A DNA stretch of 64,000 bases from Rhynchopus euleeides (taxonomy: Eukaryota > Euglenozoa > Diplonemea > Diplonemida > Diplonemidae), in assembly GCA_963210315.1 (NCBI GenBank), contig OY723292.1, positions 2,064,072 to 2,128,071 on the forward strand. Direction: 5' to 3'. Below, piece by piece: positions 10,014 through 19,617 of the stretch. Under the pieces are notes generated by a model. That model saw nothing but the letters and a program-made list of their open reading frames with translations. It was not told the DNA's origin and ran no database searches. Position 1 is the stretch's first letter. Each line of letters begins with the position of its first letter. Position numbers and translations under genes: made by a program.

Positions 10014-10814
10014 ATGGGGAACTGCGCCCCCGCCGTGGAGCCGCGGCAGCTGATGGACGAGGGGTACGAGCAATACCGCTCCAGGGACTACACACGCGCC
10101 GCCGCCACCTTCCGCAAGGCTGTGTCTGGGGGGAGGGCCCCTGAGGCGCACATGATGGTCGGCGCCTCTCTCAACGCCCTCGGCAGGTACGGCGAGGCGC
10201 TGCCGTCCTGCCGCGAGGCGGTGCGGCTGCAGAGGTGCGTATCGAACTTCTGCGAGCTCGGCGCCGCCCTGCATGGCCTGGGCCAGCACGACCCTTCCGC
10301 AGACGCCTACCGGGAAGCCGTCCACATGGACCCAGGTGATGCACACGCGCAGACCGGGCTTGGCAAGGCCCTCGGTGGGTGCCAGAGGTATCTCTCTTCA
10401 CTGGTTGCCTTCCGGCAGGCTCTGCAGCTGCAGCCCGGCAACGTTCCGGCTCGTGTGTGCATGGCAGAGGCGCTGCTGCACCTGGGCAGGCACGAGGAGG
10501 CAGCAGAGGCATGTCGGGAGGCTCTGCGCCACGACCCGCACAGCCACGACGCGCACCACTGCTTGGGGTGTGCACTGCAAGGGCAGGGCGCGCTGGATGC
10601 GGCTGTGGTGTCGTATCGCAAGTCAGCCTCCCACCGCCCCGCCCCTGCGACATTCTACAACATGGGTGTGGCGCTGGGATGTCTCGGGCGGCATCAGGAG
10701 GCGGTCGATGCGTATGCTATGTGTGTTCTTCTGGAGGGTGGGGCTGCCGACACGCAGTTCAACATGGCGTGCGAGCTGGACAGCCTCGAGCGGCAGGTTC
10801 ATGATGCGAGTTAG
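10014..10814 (+). CDS. TPR-repeat protein with N-myristoylation-type start
   Basis: I chose the ATG at 10014, giving MGNCAP and 266 residues; the frame is open from 9960 but the upstream residues look like leader. Met-Gly-Asn-Cys is a typical N-myristoyl plus palmitoyl signal, so membrane anchoring of a soluble scaffold is likely. The rest is about seven 34-residue tetratricopeptide repeats, seen as recurring A..LGRY.EAL..CREAVRL and LGRHEEAAEACREAL patterns. TPRs bind partner proteins or assemble complexes; the partner cannot be read from sequence. The stop is TAG. Confidence 0.8.
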   Translation: MGNCAPAVEPRQLMDEGYEQYRSRDYTRAAATFRKAVSGGRAPEAHMMVGASLNALGRYGEALPSCREAVRLQRCVSNFCELGAALHGLGQHDPSADAYREAVHMDPGDAHAQTGLGKALGGCQRYLSSLVAFRQALQLQPGNVPARVCMAEALLHLGRHEEAAEACREALRHDPHSHDAHHCLGCALQGQGALDAAVVSYRKSASHRPAPATFYNMGVALGCLGRHQEAVDAYAMCVLLEGGAADTQFNMACELDSLERQVHDAS

Positions 10815-11262
10815 ACGCTGCGCTGCAGCGCCCTGAGACAAGGTGGCGTGCCTCCCACAGAAAATCCCTGCTTCTTCACATCGATCCCGCACACCGCTTC
10901 CTGCAGCCGTTGCGGGATTCGGCGCTTCAGGTCCTCTGTGTTGGTGGTGGTGGGGCACCCCGCTCCCTTGTTGTGCTTTTGCGAGTTTGTCGCCCGCTGC
11001 CTGCTTCTTGCCTCCCCAGCAGACAGTGCCTTGTGACCGCTCCTGGGTGGCAGCCGTCTACCCTGCGGTGCTTGCTCCGGCATGCGTGGTTTCGGAGGAT
11101 GCGCAGCGACCTCAGGAGCTGTGTTGTTGCCACCAAGTTGCCCTCTCAAGCCCATCAAATCCCCACAGTTGGGGTCTGTCCCCCGGGTTCGAGTCAGGCG
11201 CAGGCCATGGCATGGCAGAGCAGCACTTACGGGTGCCTCAGTTGTGCAGTGTTTGAGTCTCG
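10815..11262. other. Intergenic region, nothing recognised
   Basis: A stretch of 448 bases between the TPR and importin-like genes. No AATAAA, repeat family or coding similarity was found. A spliced 5' exon of the downstream gene here cannot be excluded. Confidence 0.4.
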
Positions 11263-12855
11263 ATGAGCTTCTCGATTATTTGGGCGCTCAAGGTAATTCC
11301 AACAATTCTGTCACCCGACACTGCCTGTTCCCTGATCTCTGTGCCGTCCACACACACGCCTACAATCCATGCAATTGCAGAGGGGCACATCGTGCATCAG
11401 CCAGTCGGCATGACATGTGTATCTGGAAATGTTTTTGGCGGTCCGGTGCCCTGCACAGAGAAGTCTGAAGCGCACAAAGCTGCTGCTCTGCGCCAGGCGA
11501 AGAAGGTTCTGATGCAGAAACGCAGGAAGAACATCTGCAGGATGGCACACACGGAGGTGAACATTCAATCACTTGCGAATCAGATGCAGAGCAGTGCGGA
11601 TCTCCACACCGTGCGGACCATCCGGTTGATGCTGTCGACGGAGCACAACGCACCCATCGATTTGTTCCTCAGTGCGACTCCTGCTATTGTGCCGAACCTG
11701 GTGCGGTGCCTCTTAGATGGCTGGATCCCCGACGTGCAATACGAGGCCGCGTGGGCCCTCACCAACATAGCATCGGGCACACACGTTCAGACGGCAGCCG
11801 TTGTGCAGAACGGTGCTATTCCTGCCTTCATCAGGCTGCTGCGTGTCGGGGATGACGAGATGAAGGCGCAGTGTGCCTGGGGCCTGTCCAACATCGCTGG
11901 TGATTCCGTCTCTCTGCGTGACGTCGTCCTGGCCGCGGGTGCCCTGGAACCGCTGCTGGCGTCGCTCGGCAGGAACACGTGTGTCAGCCTTCAGCGCATC
12001 GGTGTCAGCATGCTGTCCAACCTCGTGCGCGGGAAGCCCATTGTGTCGCACCGCATAGTCAGGGACGCAGTCCCCATCCTGGCGGCACTGGCTTCCTCCA
12101 ACGACTCGGAGACGGCCTACGAAGCGCTGTGGGGCCTGACCTATGCCAGTGACGGGCCGAACAAATACATCCAATCTTTGCTCGACACCGGTGTCCTGCC
12201 CCGCCTGGTTGAGAACCTGGCTTCCACTGACTTTCTAATCCTCTGCCCCTCTCTGCGTGCCGTAGCGAACATCATGACAGGCACTGACTACCAGACACAG
12301 GCTGTCCTGGATGCTGGCGCTGCCACGCACCTCCGCCGCCTGCTGTGTGTCACGCAGAAGAAGGCAGTGTCGAGAGAGTGCCTGTGGGCTCTCAGCAACG
12401 TCGCAGCTGGAACCGCCGAACAGGTGCAGCACCTGATCGACCTCGACTTTATGATTGTGCTCCTGGACCTGGCGGTACCCGGCACCCCGAAGGTGCTGCA
12501 GAGGGAGGCCCTCATGGCGCTGGCCAACGCCGTCGAATCGGGCACCCATGAGCAGCTGGTGTATTTTCCGAAAGAAGGCTTTGTCGAAGCTTTCATTTCG
12601 GCGCTCCGTCCCACTGCCGATACCTTTTCTCTGTCCCAGAAAGCGTCTGACCATGTCATCCAAGCCCTCGACACGATGATGGGAGCCGGCGAAACCCTCT
12701 CTCCAGGCCAGGCAAACCCCTGTGTCGCTGCTGCGGTCGACGCTGGGGTGATGCAACTCTTCCCGTTGTGGCTTGATCTGAATTCCTCCTGCCAGGTCGA
12801 TCGTGTCGCTGTGGACCGCCTGCTGAACAGATGGTTCCTGAACTTTCTGGAGTGA
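11263..12855 (+). CDS. Importin-alpha-like armadillo-repeat protein
   Basis: The frame gives 530 residues, close to the usual importin-alpha length. The N-terminal part has a basic segment (AALRQAKKVLMQKRRKN) resembling the auto-inhibitory importin-beta-binding domain. About ten armadillo repeats follow, with the hallmark concave-surface motifs: YEAAWALTNIASGT, AQCAWGLSNIAGD, YEALWGLTYASDG and ECLWALSNVAAGT (the conserved Trp-Asn ladder; one repeat has WGLTYA). Importin alpha binds nuclear localisation signals and delivers cargo to importin beta. The start is uncertain: the first 49 residues look non-conserved and the ATG at 11410 (MTCVSGN) is an alternative; a short upstream exon is also possible. 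The stop is TGA, with AATAAA 83 bases on. Confidence 0.85.
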   Translation: MSFSIIWALKVIPTILSPDTACSLISVPSTHTPTIHAIAEGHIVHQPVGMTCVSGNVFGGPVPCTEKSEAHKAAALRQAKKVLMQKRRKNICRMAHTEVNIQSLANQMQSSADLHTVRTIRLMLSTEHNAPIDLFLSATPAIVPNLVRCLLDGWIPDVQYEAAWALTNIASGTHVQTAAVVQNGAIPAFIRLLRVGDDEMKAQCAWGLSNIAGDSVSLRDVVLAAGALEPLLASLGRNTCVSLQRIGVSMLSNLVRGKPIVSHRIVRDAVPILAALASSNDSETAYEALWGLTYASDGPNKYIQSLLDTGVLPRLVENLASTDFLILCPSLRAVANIMTGTDYQTQAVLDAGAATHLRRLLCVTQKKAVSRECLWALSNVAAGTAEQVQHLIDLDFMIVLLDLAVPGTPKVLQREALMALANAVESGTHEQLVYFPKEGFVEAFISALRPTADTFSLSQKASDHVIQALDTMMGAGETLSPGQANPCVAAAVDAGVMQLFPLWLDLNSSCQVDRVAVDRLLNRWFLNFLE

Positions 12856-12872
12856 GTCTCGAGTGCCACTCT

Positions 12873-12930
12873 CCTCTGCCCCCACCTCTGCCCCCACCTC
12901 TGCCCCCACCTCTGCCCCCACCTCTGCTCC
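12873..12930 (+). repeat. 12-bp minisatellite CTCTGCCCCCAC
   Basis: Between four and five head-to-tail 12-bp units, the last slightly changed, lie in the 3' flank of the importin-like gene between its stop and the AATAAA. Confidence 0.85.
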
Positions 12931-12937
12931 CACCGGC

Positions 12938-12943
12938 AATAAA
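12938..12943 (+). terminator. Polyadenylation signal AATAAA
   Basis: AATAAA 83 bases after the importin-like stop codon, directly after the 12-bp minisatellite. Spacing fits a normal 3' UTR. Confidence 0.6.
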
Positions 12944-13048
12944 ACGTTGTTTAGGTCTGATGTAGACCAACACACGCCAGTGTATTGAATCGTTGCAACA
13001 CGACTAACACCACTCATTTTCCTCCTGTGCTCCACACCCTTTCTGTAC

Positions 13049-13101
13049 TTCAGGAAGGCAAGACACTCCGAAGGACGTTCCCGGGAAAGGTCAGGTTCGG
13101 G
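13049..13101 (+). repeat. Dispersed repeat, AGGCAAGACACT family, copy 2
   Basis: Starts TTCAGGAAGGCAAGACACTC and ends in a G-rich run. It is preceded by CCTCCTGTGCTCC and CCCTTTCTG, which also precede copy 3. Confidence 0.6.
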
Positions 13102-13439
13102 GGTCGGCGAGAAAAATGGACAACGAACAAGTTCTGCTTCTTTTCTTCCATACATATGGTGAGTGTCGGAAAGTATTTTTGCAGTGCCGTGAAGTGGAGT
13201 CGAAAGATCCAGCAAAAGGCACAGTCTGTAACAGATGAACGACATGAACTCACACGACCCGCCTCGGTGCAGTCATCACCGCCTGCAGAGTGTGGGATCA
13301 ACCGTGCATGCCTGTCGAGACACGCACAAGGCACTCTTCACCGCATGAAACAGTAAGTCACACTGTGCATCCCTACGACCACTTGAGACCGCGGTGTGCT
13401 ACACATGTCTTCTGTTGCCCCGATGCGATCCCACCATCA

Positions 13440-13617
13440 GGCACGCTGCGCGGTCATCCCTCAGTGATGGGCCAGACCAGACTGACCAATCTGAAGGATG
13501 TCGGCCTTTCTCCTCACGAACAGAAGCCATTTCTCAGCACGTCACTCGGATGTTCCGGGCAGGTCTGATCCTGCCGTTGACTGTTTTTCTTCTCAAACAA
13601 AGGAAATCCACGCCATG
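13440..13617 (+). pseudogene. Possible fossil of a Ty3/gypsy-type reverse transcriptase
   Basis: A frame reads about RTEAISQHVTRMFRAGLILP, which resembles the conserved segment before the first RT motif of Ty3/gypsy pol (LSxxExxxIxxxVxxMLxAGIIxPS). Only about 25-30 residues fit and the downstream catalytic motifs are missing. It lies directly before the shared repeat at 13618-13790. Weak evidence. Confidence 0.25.
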
Positions 13618-13790
13618 GTGCGGGAGTCTTCAGTCGGACATGAGACACAAATCAACATCAAAAAAACGCGTCTCGCGGGAGAGAGGGGTCAGCTGAGCCA
13701 CCGCTTTTCTGTTGCATTAGGGGCCGTTCAGTGCAAAATCAGACTGATCATCATATATCAGACTGGTCGCCGGACGTGAGGCAGGGTGTT
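13618..13790 (+). repeat. Shared repeat, inverted copy of 33185-33350
   Basis: About 165 bases match the reverse complement of 33185-33350 almost base for base, including CGGACATGAGACACAAATC, AAAAAACGCGTCTCGCGGG and CGGACGTGAGGCAG. Sequence on either side differs, so it is a dispersed element or part of one. Confidence 0.8.
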
Positions 13791-13868
13791 GAAGGAACTA
13801 CTTTACGATCACTGTGAGGCAACAAGGCACGCGCATTCCTCCTGTGCTCCCATCACCCCTTTCTGGGC

Positions 13869-13917
13869 TTCAGGCAGGCAAGACACTTCGAAAGGACTGG
13901 GAGGGTCAGGGGGTGGG
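13869..13917 (+). repeat. Dispersed repeat, AGGCAAGACACT family, copy 3
   Basis: TTCAGGCAGGCAAGACACTT followed by a G-rich run. It shares an extended upstream block (CCTCCTGTGCTCC) with copy 2. Confidence 0.6.
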
Positions 13918-14336
13918 AGTGGGGTGGGAGTGAGAACAGAAACAGACAGGACAGTCTTCTCGTGGTTTGCTGACTGATTTGGGGACACACGTTGTGACGC
14001 TGGGTCAGCACCTCCCACCGTGAGGTGGACCCCTAGCCTGGCTGCCCAGCTTTCATGTGTGTCTCAGTGTCCGCGGCATTTCCATTGAGCAAGCGAACTA
14101 CCTGCATGGCCGAGTCAGCTGCCATGCCGTGCAGGCACGAACCACCTCCGGAAGCTGGGGTAACCTGGGGAGAGTGCTACACCCCTCTCTGCTCTCTGGA
14201 GTTTGCTGCTCCTAAGCCATAGTTCTCTTGGGGGGTACCCCCCGCTTGCAGTGTTGGTGACTGTGTGTAATTGTCTTGGTGGGTTTGATTCTTGACCTGA
14301 TGATCCGGACATTCTATCATCCAAACACAGCCACAA
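13918..14336. other. Intergenic region upstream of the cyclase gene
   Basis: No gene. The only structure noted is a 14-base perfect palindrome of six G, TA and six C at 14230-14243. Confidence 0.4.
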
Positions 14337-16448
14337 GTGCCTCAGACAATGAATTGCTTTGAGCGCATCATCTCGATGGACGGGAGGCTGCAGGGAAAAG
14401 CGAGGAGCAATCAGCGGTTGCTGTTCATCATCAGTTCGATCCTCAGCGTTTCGATGTGCATCACACTTCCGCTTTCCGCCATATGGCCGCTGCAGACGAT
14501 ATCCGGGTACACGTTCCTTTTGTTGCAGGTCGTGACAGCCACGTTGTGTGTATGCCGCGTCCGCCTGACACACAACATCGTACGCGGGTACATCTTCGTG
14601 TTCGCTGCCTGCATGACTGTTGGTGACCTCAACGCTCGGACATACGACAATCCACCCCTCTGGCCAGCGTATATTCTACTCGCAGACCTTGCCCTTGTCA
14701 TCGGCCTCGGCAGGCGCTTCGCCACAGCGCTGGCAGGAGTCGCCGCCGTGTGGGTCATCATCGCCGGAGTCGAACGTGTCGTGCGCTTCGGGATGTTTGA
14801 CCTTCCCGGCTCGTCACCTCAATCAGTGAGATGGGATCGCTTGGGTGAGACCATCAAATGCAGCACTCCACCGTGCCCTGTCAGTGTCATGACCAGCTTC
14901 TCTGAGGTGCAGTTGTCCTTGGCTGTGCTGCTGGTCGATTTCGCCGCAACACGTGGGTTTGCAGAGGCAGCCGAGAAGGAGAAGGCTGCTATGGAACGCA
15001 CCATTGAGACTGTGGCCGCCATCGCACAACTTCTCGCACGCTATGACGTCGACACCGTGGCGGAGATGCTGCAGGATGCTGAGGCGGAGGGGAGGTTGCC
15101 TGCAGCAATGTACGAGGCGCTCTGGAAGCTGGAGCACAATCTGCGTGCGTACCGGCCGTATCTGCCTGCCGTACTTCTGGAGGCAGACACTACACCGCTT
15201 CAGGAGAATGCTGTTGCTATTCCCGGCGTGGCGAGTGAACATGCGACGATCGTGTTCACAGACATCCGTGCGTCGACGTCCATCTGGGAGGCGGCATCGG
15301 ATGCAATGAAGAGGGCGATGCTAGTGCATAATACAGTGATTCGGTCTGCACTGTCTGCCTGGGGTGGATACGAGGTGAAGACGATTGGGGACTCCTTCAT
15401 GGTTGCTTTTTCGGAGGCACGTGCCGGAGTGGGCTTCGGAATTGCGGTGCACGAGGCACTGCTCGTGGCGAAGTGGCCTGCTGCGCTGCTGGAGGTGGGG
15501 ATCTGCAGGCGGACAGATCTGTGGGGTGGGCTGACGGTGCGTGTCGGTGTGAACGAGGGTCCTGTGGCGCTGGAGAAGAGCATGACGACTGGGCGCGCAG
15601 ACTACTTCGGACACACGGTCAACGTTGCTTCACGCCTCGAATCTGTATGCGCACCTGGCGCTGTTCTTATGACCTCAGAGCTGTGGGGCCTGTTAGGCTT
15701 GTCTGGCTGTGAGGGGGCTTCTGCAGGCGACGAGGCCCTCACAAACCTGAAGGGCGTCGCTGACGCCATCTCTGTGCGCAGTGTGTGGCCTGTGCGCCTG
15801 CGAGGGCGTGAGACCCACCCGCTGCAGGGGGGCCTGCTTCTAGTCCCCATCATGCGTCGAGGGTCGAAGTCCTCAGACCTGTCGAACTCTCAGTCTCGGA
15901 GTTCGACGAGTTCCATGGTACGCAGCTTCACTCAGCGCGAAGCAACTGTCTGCGTGGCGACGCTCAGCGCCTTGTCCCTCAGCGACACCGACAGTCGCCT
16001 GTCAGGTCTGCTGCCCCTGCTGGAGCAGAGCGGCGGGGCGCTGCTGTCCCTGCTGGGCAATAGCTTCTTCTTAGGGTGGAACGTCAAGAACCAGACGACA
16101 CCGGTGCACGCGGAGAGCGCACTGCTGTTTTCACAGCGCGTGCTGCAGCAGGGCGGCAGTGAGTCAATCGCTCTTGGCATATCCAGCGGGCTTGTGGAGT
16201 ACGGTGATGTAGGGACCTCTCAGCAACGTTTTGTCACGGCCTCTGGGTGTGGTGTGGAGGCGAGCTTTGTTCTCAGTAGTCTGGCGCTGTTGACACGCGT
16301 GAATTGCCTTTACACAGCAGAGGTTCTCACCAGTGCGGTGCGAGGGCTCCTGCGTGACGCATCCCGAGTTCCCGACGACTGGCACGGGCCTCCTGTTTAC
16401 GAGTTAGAGTTGCCGGTAGAATCAACTCCGGTCCTGCGATTATTGTGA
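14337..16448 (+). CDS. Multi-pass class III adenylyl cyclase with a second, degenerate cyclase-like domain
   Basis: 703 residues. Residues about 27-210 hold five or six hydrophobic spans (for example LLFIISSILSVSMCITLPL and YILLADLALVIGL). A helical linker precedes the catalytic domain at about 300-470. Catalytic residues are present: metal Asp309 in FTDIRAS, metal Asp352 in KTIGDS, transition-state Asn429 and Arg433 in NVASRLE. The base-specifying pair is Lys before TIGD and Asp422 in DYFG, the adenine-type combination, so it should make cAMP from ATP. Residues about 530-680 look like a second cyclase fold that has lost these residues: the first metal site reads CVATLSA, the GD loop reads LLGNSFF and NVAxR is absent. 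This half may pair with or regulate the active one (inference). The stop is TGA. Confidence 0.85.
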   Translation: MPQTMNCFERIISMDGRLQGKARSNQRLLFIISSILSVSMCITLPLSAIWPLQTISGYTFLLLQVVTATLCVCRVRLTHNIVRGYIFVFAACMTVGDLNARTYDNPPLWPAYILLADLALVIGLGRRFATALAGVAAVWVIIAGVERVVRFGMFDLPGSSPQSVRWDRLGETIKCSTPPCPVSVMTSFSEVQLSLAVLLVDFAATRGFAEAAEKEKAAMERTIETVAAIAQLLARYDVDTVAEMLQDAEAEGRLPAAMYEALWKLEHNLRAYRPYLPAVLLEADTTPLQENAVAIPGVASEHATIVFTDIRASTSIWEAASDAMKRAMLVHNTVIRSALSAWGGYEVKTIGDSFMVAFSEARAGVGFGIAVHEALLVAKWPAALLEVGICRRTDLWGGLTVRVGVNEGPVALEKSMTTGRADYFGHTVNVASRLESVCAPGAVLMTSELWGLLGLSGCEGASAGDEALTNLKGVADAISVRSVWPVRLRGRETHPLQGGLLLVPIMRRGSKSSDLSNSQSRSSTSSMVRSFTQREATVCVATLSALSLSDTDSRLSGLLPLLEQSGGALLSLLGNSFFLGWNVKNQTTPVHAESALLFSQRVLQQGGSESIALGISSGLVEYGDVGTSQQRFVTASGCGVEASFVLSSLALLTRVNCLYTAEVLTSAVRGLLRDASRVPDDWHGPPVYELELPVESTPVLRLL

Positions 16449-16464
16449 CAGGCACCGTTCTCAG

Positions 16465-16562
16465 ACAGTCGTCCAACCAACGTTGGTGGGCAATATGGTG
16501 GACTTTAGGATTTTTCAGAGATTCACTGGCTTACGCCGCATCAATGTTGGTTGGATGACTGT
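16465..16562. mobile_element. 98-bp inverted-repeat (MITE-like) element in the cyclase 3' flank
   Basis: ACAGTCGTCCAACCAACGTT at 16465 and its near-complement ending at 16562 form 24-bp inverted ends with three mismatches. It begins 16 bases after the cyclase stop codon. No other copy was noticed in this window. Confidence 0.6.
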
Positions 16563-16701
16563 AGATTGAAAAGGTTGCAGTGGGAGCGCTGTGTTGTACC
16601 TTCAGTTGCTCAAGTAACCCCCCTGGTGTTGTATGCCTGAAGTTGAGCTCCCCCGAGACAACATGTTGTCAAGAAGTGAAACAAAACAAATGAAGCCCAG
16701 A

Positions 16702-16808
16702 GGGGGCCCTCGCGACCAGCCACAGCTCGAGTCCGTGAAGGGAAGTGGGCAGTTGCTCACTATTTCTCACTCAGACTGACAGTCAGACATCCAGCAGCGA
16801 GGGCCCCC
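16702..16808. mobile_element. Small inverted-repeat element, copy B
   Basis: GGGGGCCCTCGCGACCAG faces CAGCAGCGAGGGCCCCC. It aligns with the reverse complement of 9211-9306 over its length with scattered differences, so the two are diverged members of one family. Confidence 0.6.
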
Positions 16809-17325
16809 GGCAATCCCTTTTCAATTCCCTGACGACTAATCATTCTCAGTTGTTCGGCACGACCGGGGCAGATGTCATTCTTCTGAATGATGGAGGTCAC
16901 CAGGTCCATGTTTCCACATGCGACGACCCGCATCTGCACCGGACACACTGTGTTCGATGCTCAAGCAATTGCAAGATAGGTTTCTCGTGCAGCGGTTTTT
17001 CGAAGGCTTCTGTTCAGTGCCGATCCGCAAATTGCCTTCCGTTAGTTGCTCTGCGTCATTTTGTGTTCCTCTCTCCCTTTCAAGTGTGTCACGCCAGCCT
17101 ACAAACAAGCACAAACACATTCGAGAGTAGAATTTCTGGGGTTTTGTCGAGGCGAGGAGGCGCGAGGCACCCTCAAACCTGCAACCACCCCCTCTCTGCA
17201 CCCACCCCGCACAGCCCATTGAAAAAGTCACAACGCCGTCCAGTCCAGTCGCAAGCGTCTCAGCCTGTATTTTCGCCATATGTTGGGTTTGCAGAAATTT
17301 CAGGCTTTGTCACCCACCCCCACCG

Positions 17326-19062
17326 ATGCAGGCAGCGTTACACAACACACGGCAGCATAACATGGACCCTGAGGGGGCGACCGACTCTGCCATGAGCTTC
17401 GGGCTTATCAACGCTCTTCGCACAGGCAACGTGCTGATCGACATGTGTGTCTGCATGCTGATCCCCCTGGTCCTGAAGTTCGCAATGCTGTGCGTCACGG
17501 GGGGCCTGCCGAAGATGTGGCGGATGCTGCTCCGGCTGCTCGAGGGGAAACACAAGTTTGAGTTCATCCGCAACGTCGAGGTGCTGAAGCGGACATCCTG
17601 GTCGGATCTCATCGGGCAGCATGACACGAAGAATGAACTTCTGCAGAAGGCCATCCAGATGTACATCGGCACACTGGAACTGAAGTACACCACGTGCGAC
17701 AGCAGGCTGAAGGCTATCAAGGACGACAACTACTACGACGACGAGTCGGGGGCCACTCACGAGCAGCTGAAGCGCTACCGCATTGTCCGCCTCCCCACGG
17801 AAGGCGAGTGGTGCACTGTCACACCTGGCGTGGAGTTCATGCACACGTTGGACATCAACGACAAGTCGGACGAGAACGGTGGGGGCGGCGGTGGTGGCAA
17901 GAGCAACACGATGCGGTCGCTGTACTGCTTCCGCAGCTACCAGGAGGACGGCGAGAGTCTCATCGACAGCTTCATCTCAAAGTGCTTCCAGTACTACAAA
18001 GAGGAGATGGAGAAGCATGAGGCGACGGGGCGGTTTATGTACACCCTCGCCGCTACCCCTGTCAAGACGACCACCGATGAAGACGACGGCGACGATGTTG
18101 GCGACGGGCATAACTACCGCCGCTACAAGCTGTCGGAGGACAAGACGTTCGAGACGTGGTTCAACCCCAGCAAGGACGGTCTCCTCGCGCTGGTCAACCA
18201 GTTCCTGGAGAAGAAGGGCAAGTTCGGCGTGAAGGGCTTTCCGCACAAGCTGGGGCTCCTGCTGCACGGCCCCCCCGGGACGGGGAAGACCTCGTTCATC
18301 AAATGCCTGGCCCAGTACACCAAGCGCAACATCGTCAGCATCCCCCTGGCGCGCATCCAGACGAACCAGGAGCTGATGGACATCATGTTCGACATGCGTT
18401 ACAAGGTGGTGGGGGAGGACCTTCCGGTGCGCCTCAACTTCGACGAGGTCGTGTTTGTGATGGAGGACATCGACTGCGCCAGCGACATTGTTTGCACGCG
18501 GCAGAAGCAGATCCGCCGCAGCGAGGAGAAGGGCGAGTCGTATCTCCTCACGCGCGAGATGACGGAGGAAGAGGACACTGTGGCCACCGCCACTGCCGTG
18601 TCGGCTGCCTTGGGAGCTGACGACAAGGAAGAAGGGCAGAAGAAGAAGAAGAACTTCCTGTTACCCTCGGTCGACAAGCTGAACCTGTCTGGGCTTCTCA
18701 ACGTTCTCGACGGCGTTGTGGACATGCCTGGCCGCATCCTGGTCATGACGACCAACCACCCTGAGCGCCTGGACCCTGCCCTCATCCGTCCAGGGCGCGT
18801 CAACAAACGCCTCTTCCTGGGGTACCTGACCCGTGACGACACCGCGAAGATGATCGAGCGTTACTTCGCCGAGGCAGAGGGTGGTGGCGTGCTCACCCCC
18901 GAACAGAAGGAGCAGCTGCCTGACGAGCGCCTGACGCCGGCCGAGATGGAGCAGCTGTGTGCAGAGGCGGAGACTCTCGTGGACCTCCTGGTGCTCGTCC
19001 AGGACCTGCTGGCGAAGCAGCCCCCGAGGCACCCGCAAGGCAACCCCGTGCGTTTCGCCTGA
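17326..19062 (+). CDS. BCS1-like AAA ATPase with N-terminal membrane anchor
   Basis: 578 residues from the ATG at 17326. A hydrophobic segment at about 35-57 (LIDMCVCMLIPLVLKFAML) is followed by a positively charged stretch, the layout of BCS1-family proteins. The AAA core has Walker A GPPGTGKTS (315-323), Walker B VVFVMEDID (375-383), and sensor/arginine-finger segment MTTNHPERLDPALIRPGR (474-491). The BCS1 family includes a mitochondrial Rieske-protein translocase and many paralogues of other function, so the cargo and compartment are open. Inserts unusual for the family are a Gly run near 188, an acidic loop near 245 and a Glu/Lys-rich loop near 420-445. The stop is TGA; AATAAA follows 73 bases later. 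Confidence 0.85.
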   Translation: MQAALHNTRQHNMDPEGATDSAMSFGLINALRTGNVLIDMCVCMLIPLVLKFAMLCVTGGLPKMWRMLLRLLEGKHKFEFIRNVEVLKRTSWSDLIGQHDTKNELLQKAIQMYIGTLELKYTTCDSRLKAIKDDNYYDDESGATHEQLKRYRIVRLPTEGEWCTVTPGVEFMHTLDINDKSDENGGGGGGGKSNTMRSLYCFRSYQEDGESLIDSFISKCFQYYKEEMEKHEATGRFMYTLAATPVKTTTDEDDGDDVGDGHNYRRYKLSEDKTFETWFNPSKDGLLALVNQFLEKKGKFGVKGFPHKLGLLLHGPPGTGKTSFIKCLAQYTKRNIVSIPLARIQTNQELMDIMFDMRYKVVGEDLPVRLNFDEVVFVMEDIDCASDIVCTRQKQIRRSEEKGESYLLTREMTEEEDTVATATAVSAALGADDKEEGQKKKKNFLLPSVDKLNLSGLLNVLDGVVDMPGRILVMTTNHPERLDPALIRPGRVNKRLFLGYLTRDDTAKMIERYFAEAEGGGVLTPEQKEQLPDERLTPAEMEQLCAEAETLVDLLVLVQDLLAKQPPRHPQGNPVRFA

Positions 19063-19134
19063 GGAAGAGCAAAAGAGAGTGTGTGGCGGGCGGGGGTAAT
19101 AATTCACTCTCTCCCAGCTGAGTCATAATTGCAA

Positions 19135-19140
19135 AATAAA
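19135..19140 (+). terminator. Polyadenylation signal AATAAA
   Basis: AATAAA in an A-rich context 73 bases after the AAA ATPase stop codon. Confidence 0.6.
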
Positions 19141-19465
19141 AATGTGACCGTCCTCATTTGCGGGTTCACGAATTAAATCGTTGTTTCAGTCAAATCGTAC
19201 ACACACACAAAATACCTTTTTGGGCAGTGTGTAGAGCAGACGTTTGGTTGAGTTGTGTGGGAGTTGTCTGGCACTCCGCTCACATGGGTGTGCTGCAACT
19301 TGTAAGCTGCCTCATTATCCGTTGGTTGCACCGTTGGTGGTTGCAAAAGTGAGACTCTTTACACAGAGCGGCCCCTTGATTGGTTTGAGTTTGAAAATGA
19401 ATGGAGAATTGAAGGGTCTTCGTTGATCTGCTGCGTGGTGACATCCTGAAAGAATATGTACAGGG

Positions 19466-19617
19466 GGGTGACGACTTTTCCGGCATTTTTCGGCTTTTTT
19501 CGGGTTTTTTCGGGTCCCGTGCGTTTTTTTCCCTTTGCCAAAATGCGTGAAAAATCCCCCCTGGAGGCCGGAAAAACCCGGAAAAAAGACCCGAAAAAAA
19601 TCGGAATCGTCACCCCA
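19466..19617. repeat. T/CGGG-rich foldback element
   Basis: The left end GGGGTGACGACTTTTCCGG faces CGGAATCGTCACCCC at 19603-19617, and the interior CGGGTTTTTTCGGG words face CCCGAAAAAA words. The same end (AATCGTCACCCC) occurs at 32848-32858 next to another TTTTCGG-rich tract. The long frames here are low-complexity, not genes. Confidence 0.55.

Noticed and set aside
11165-11205. tRNA T-arm-like GGGTTCGAGTC
   Set aside because: The flanking bases do not form a T stem and no anticodon or D arm is present.
12235-13245. 336-residue antisense frame over the importin-like gene
   Set aside because: The armadillo repeats on the + strand explain the conservation; the antisense frame runs through the 12-bp minisatellite.
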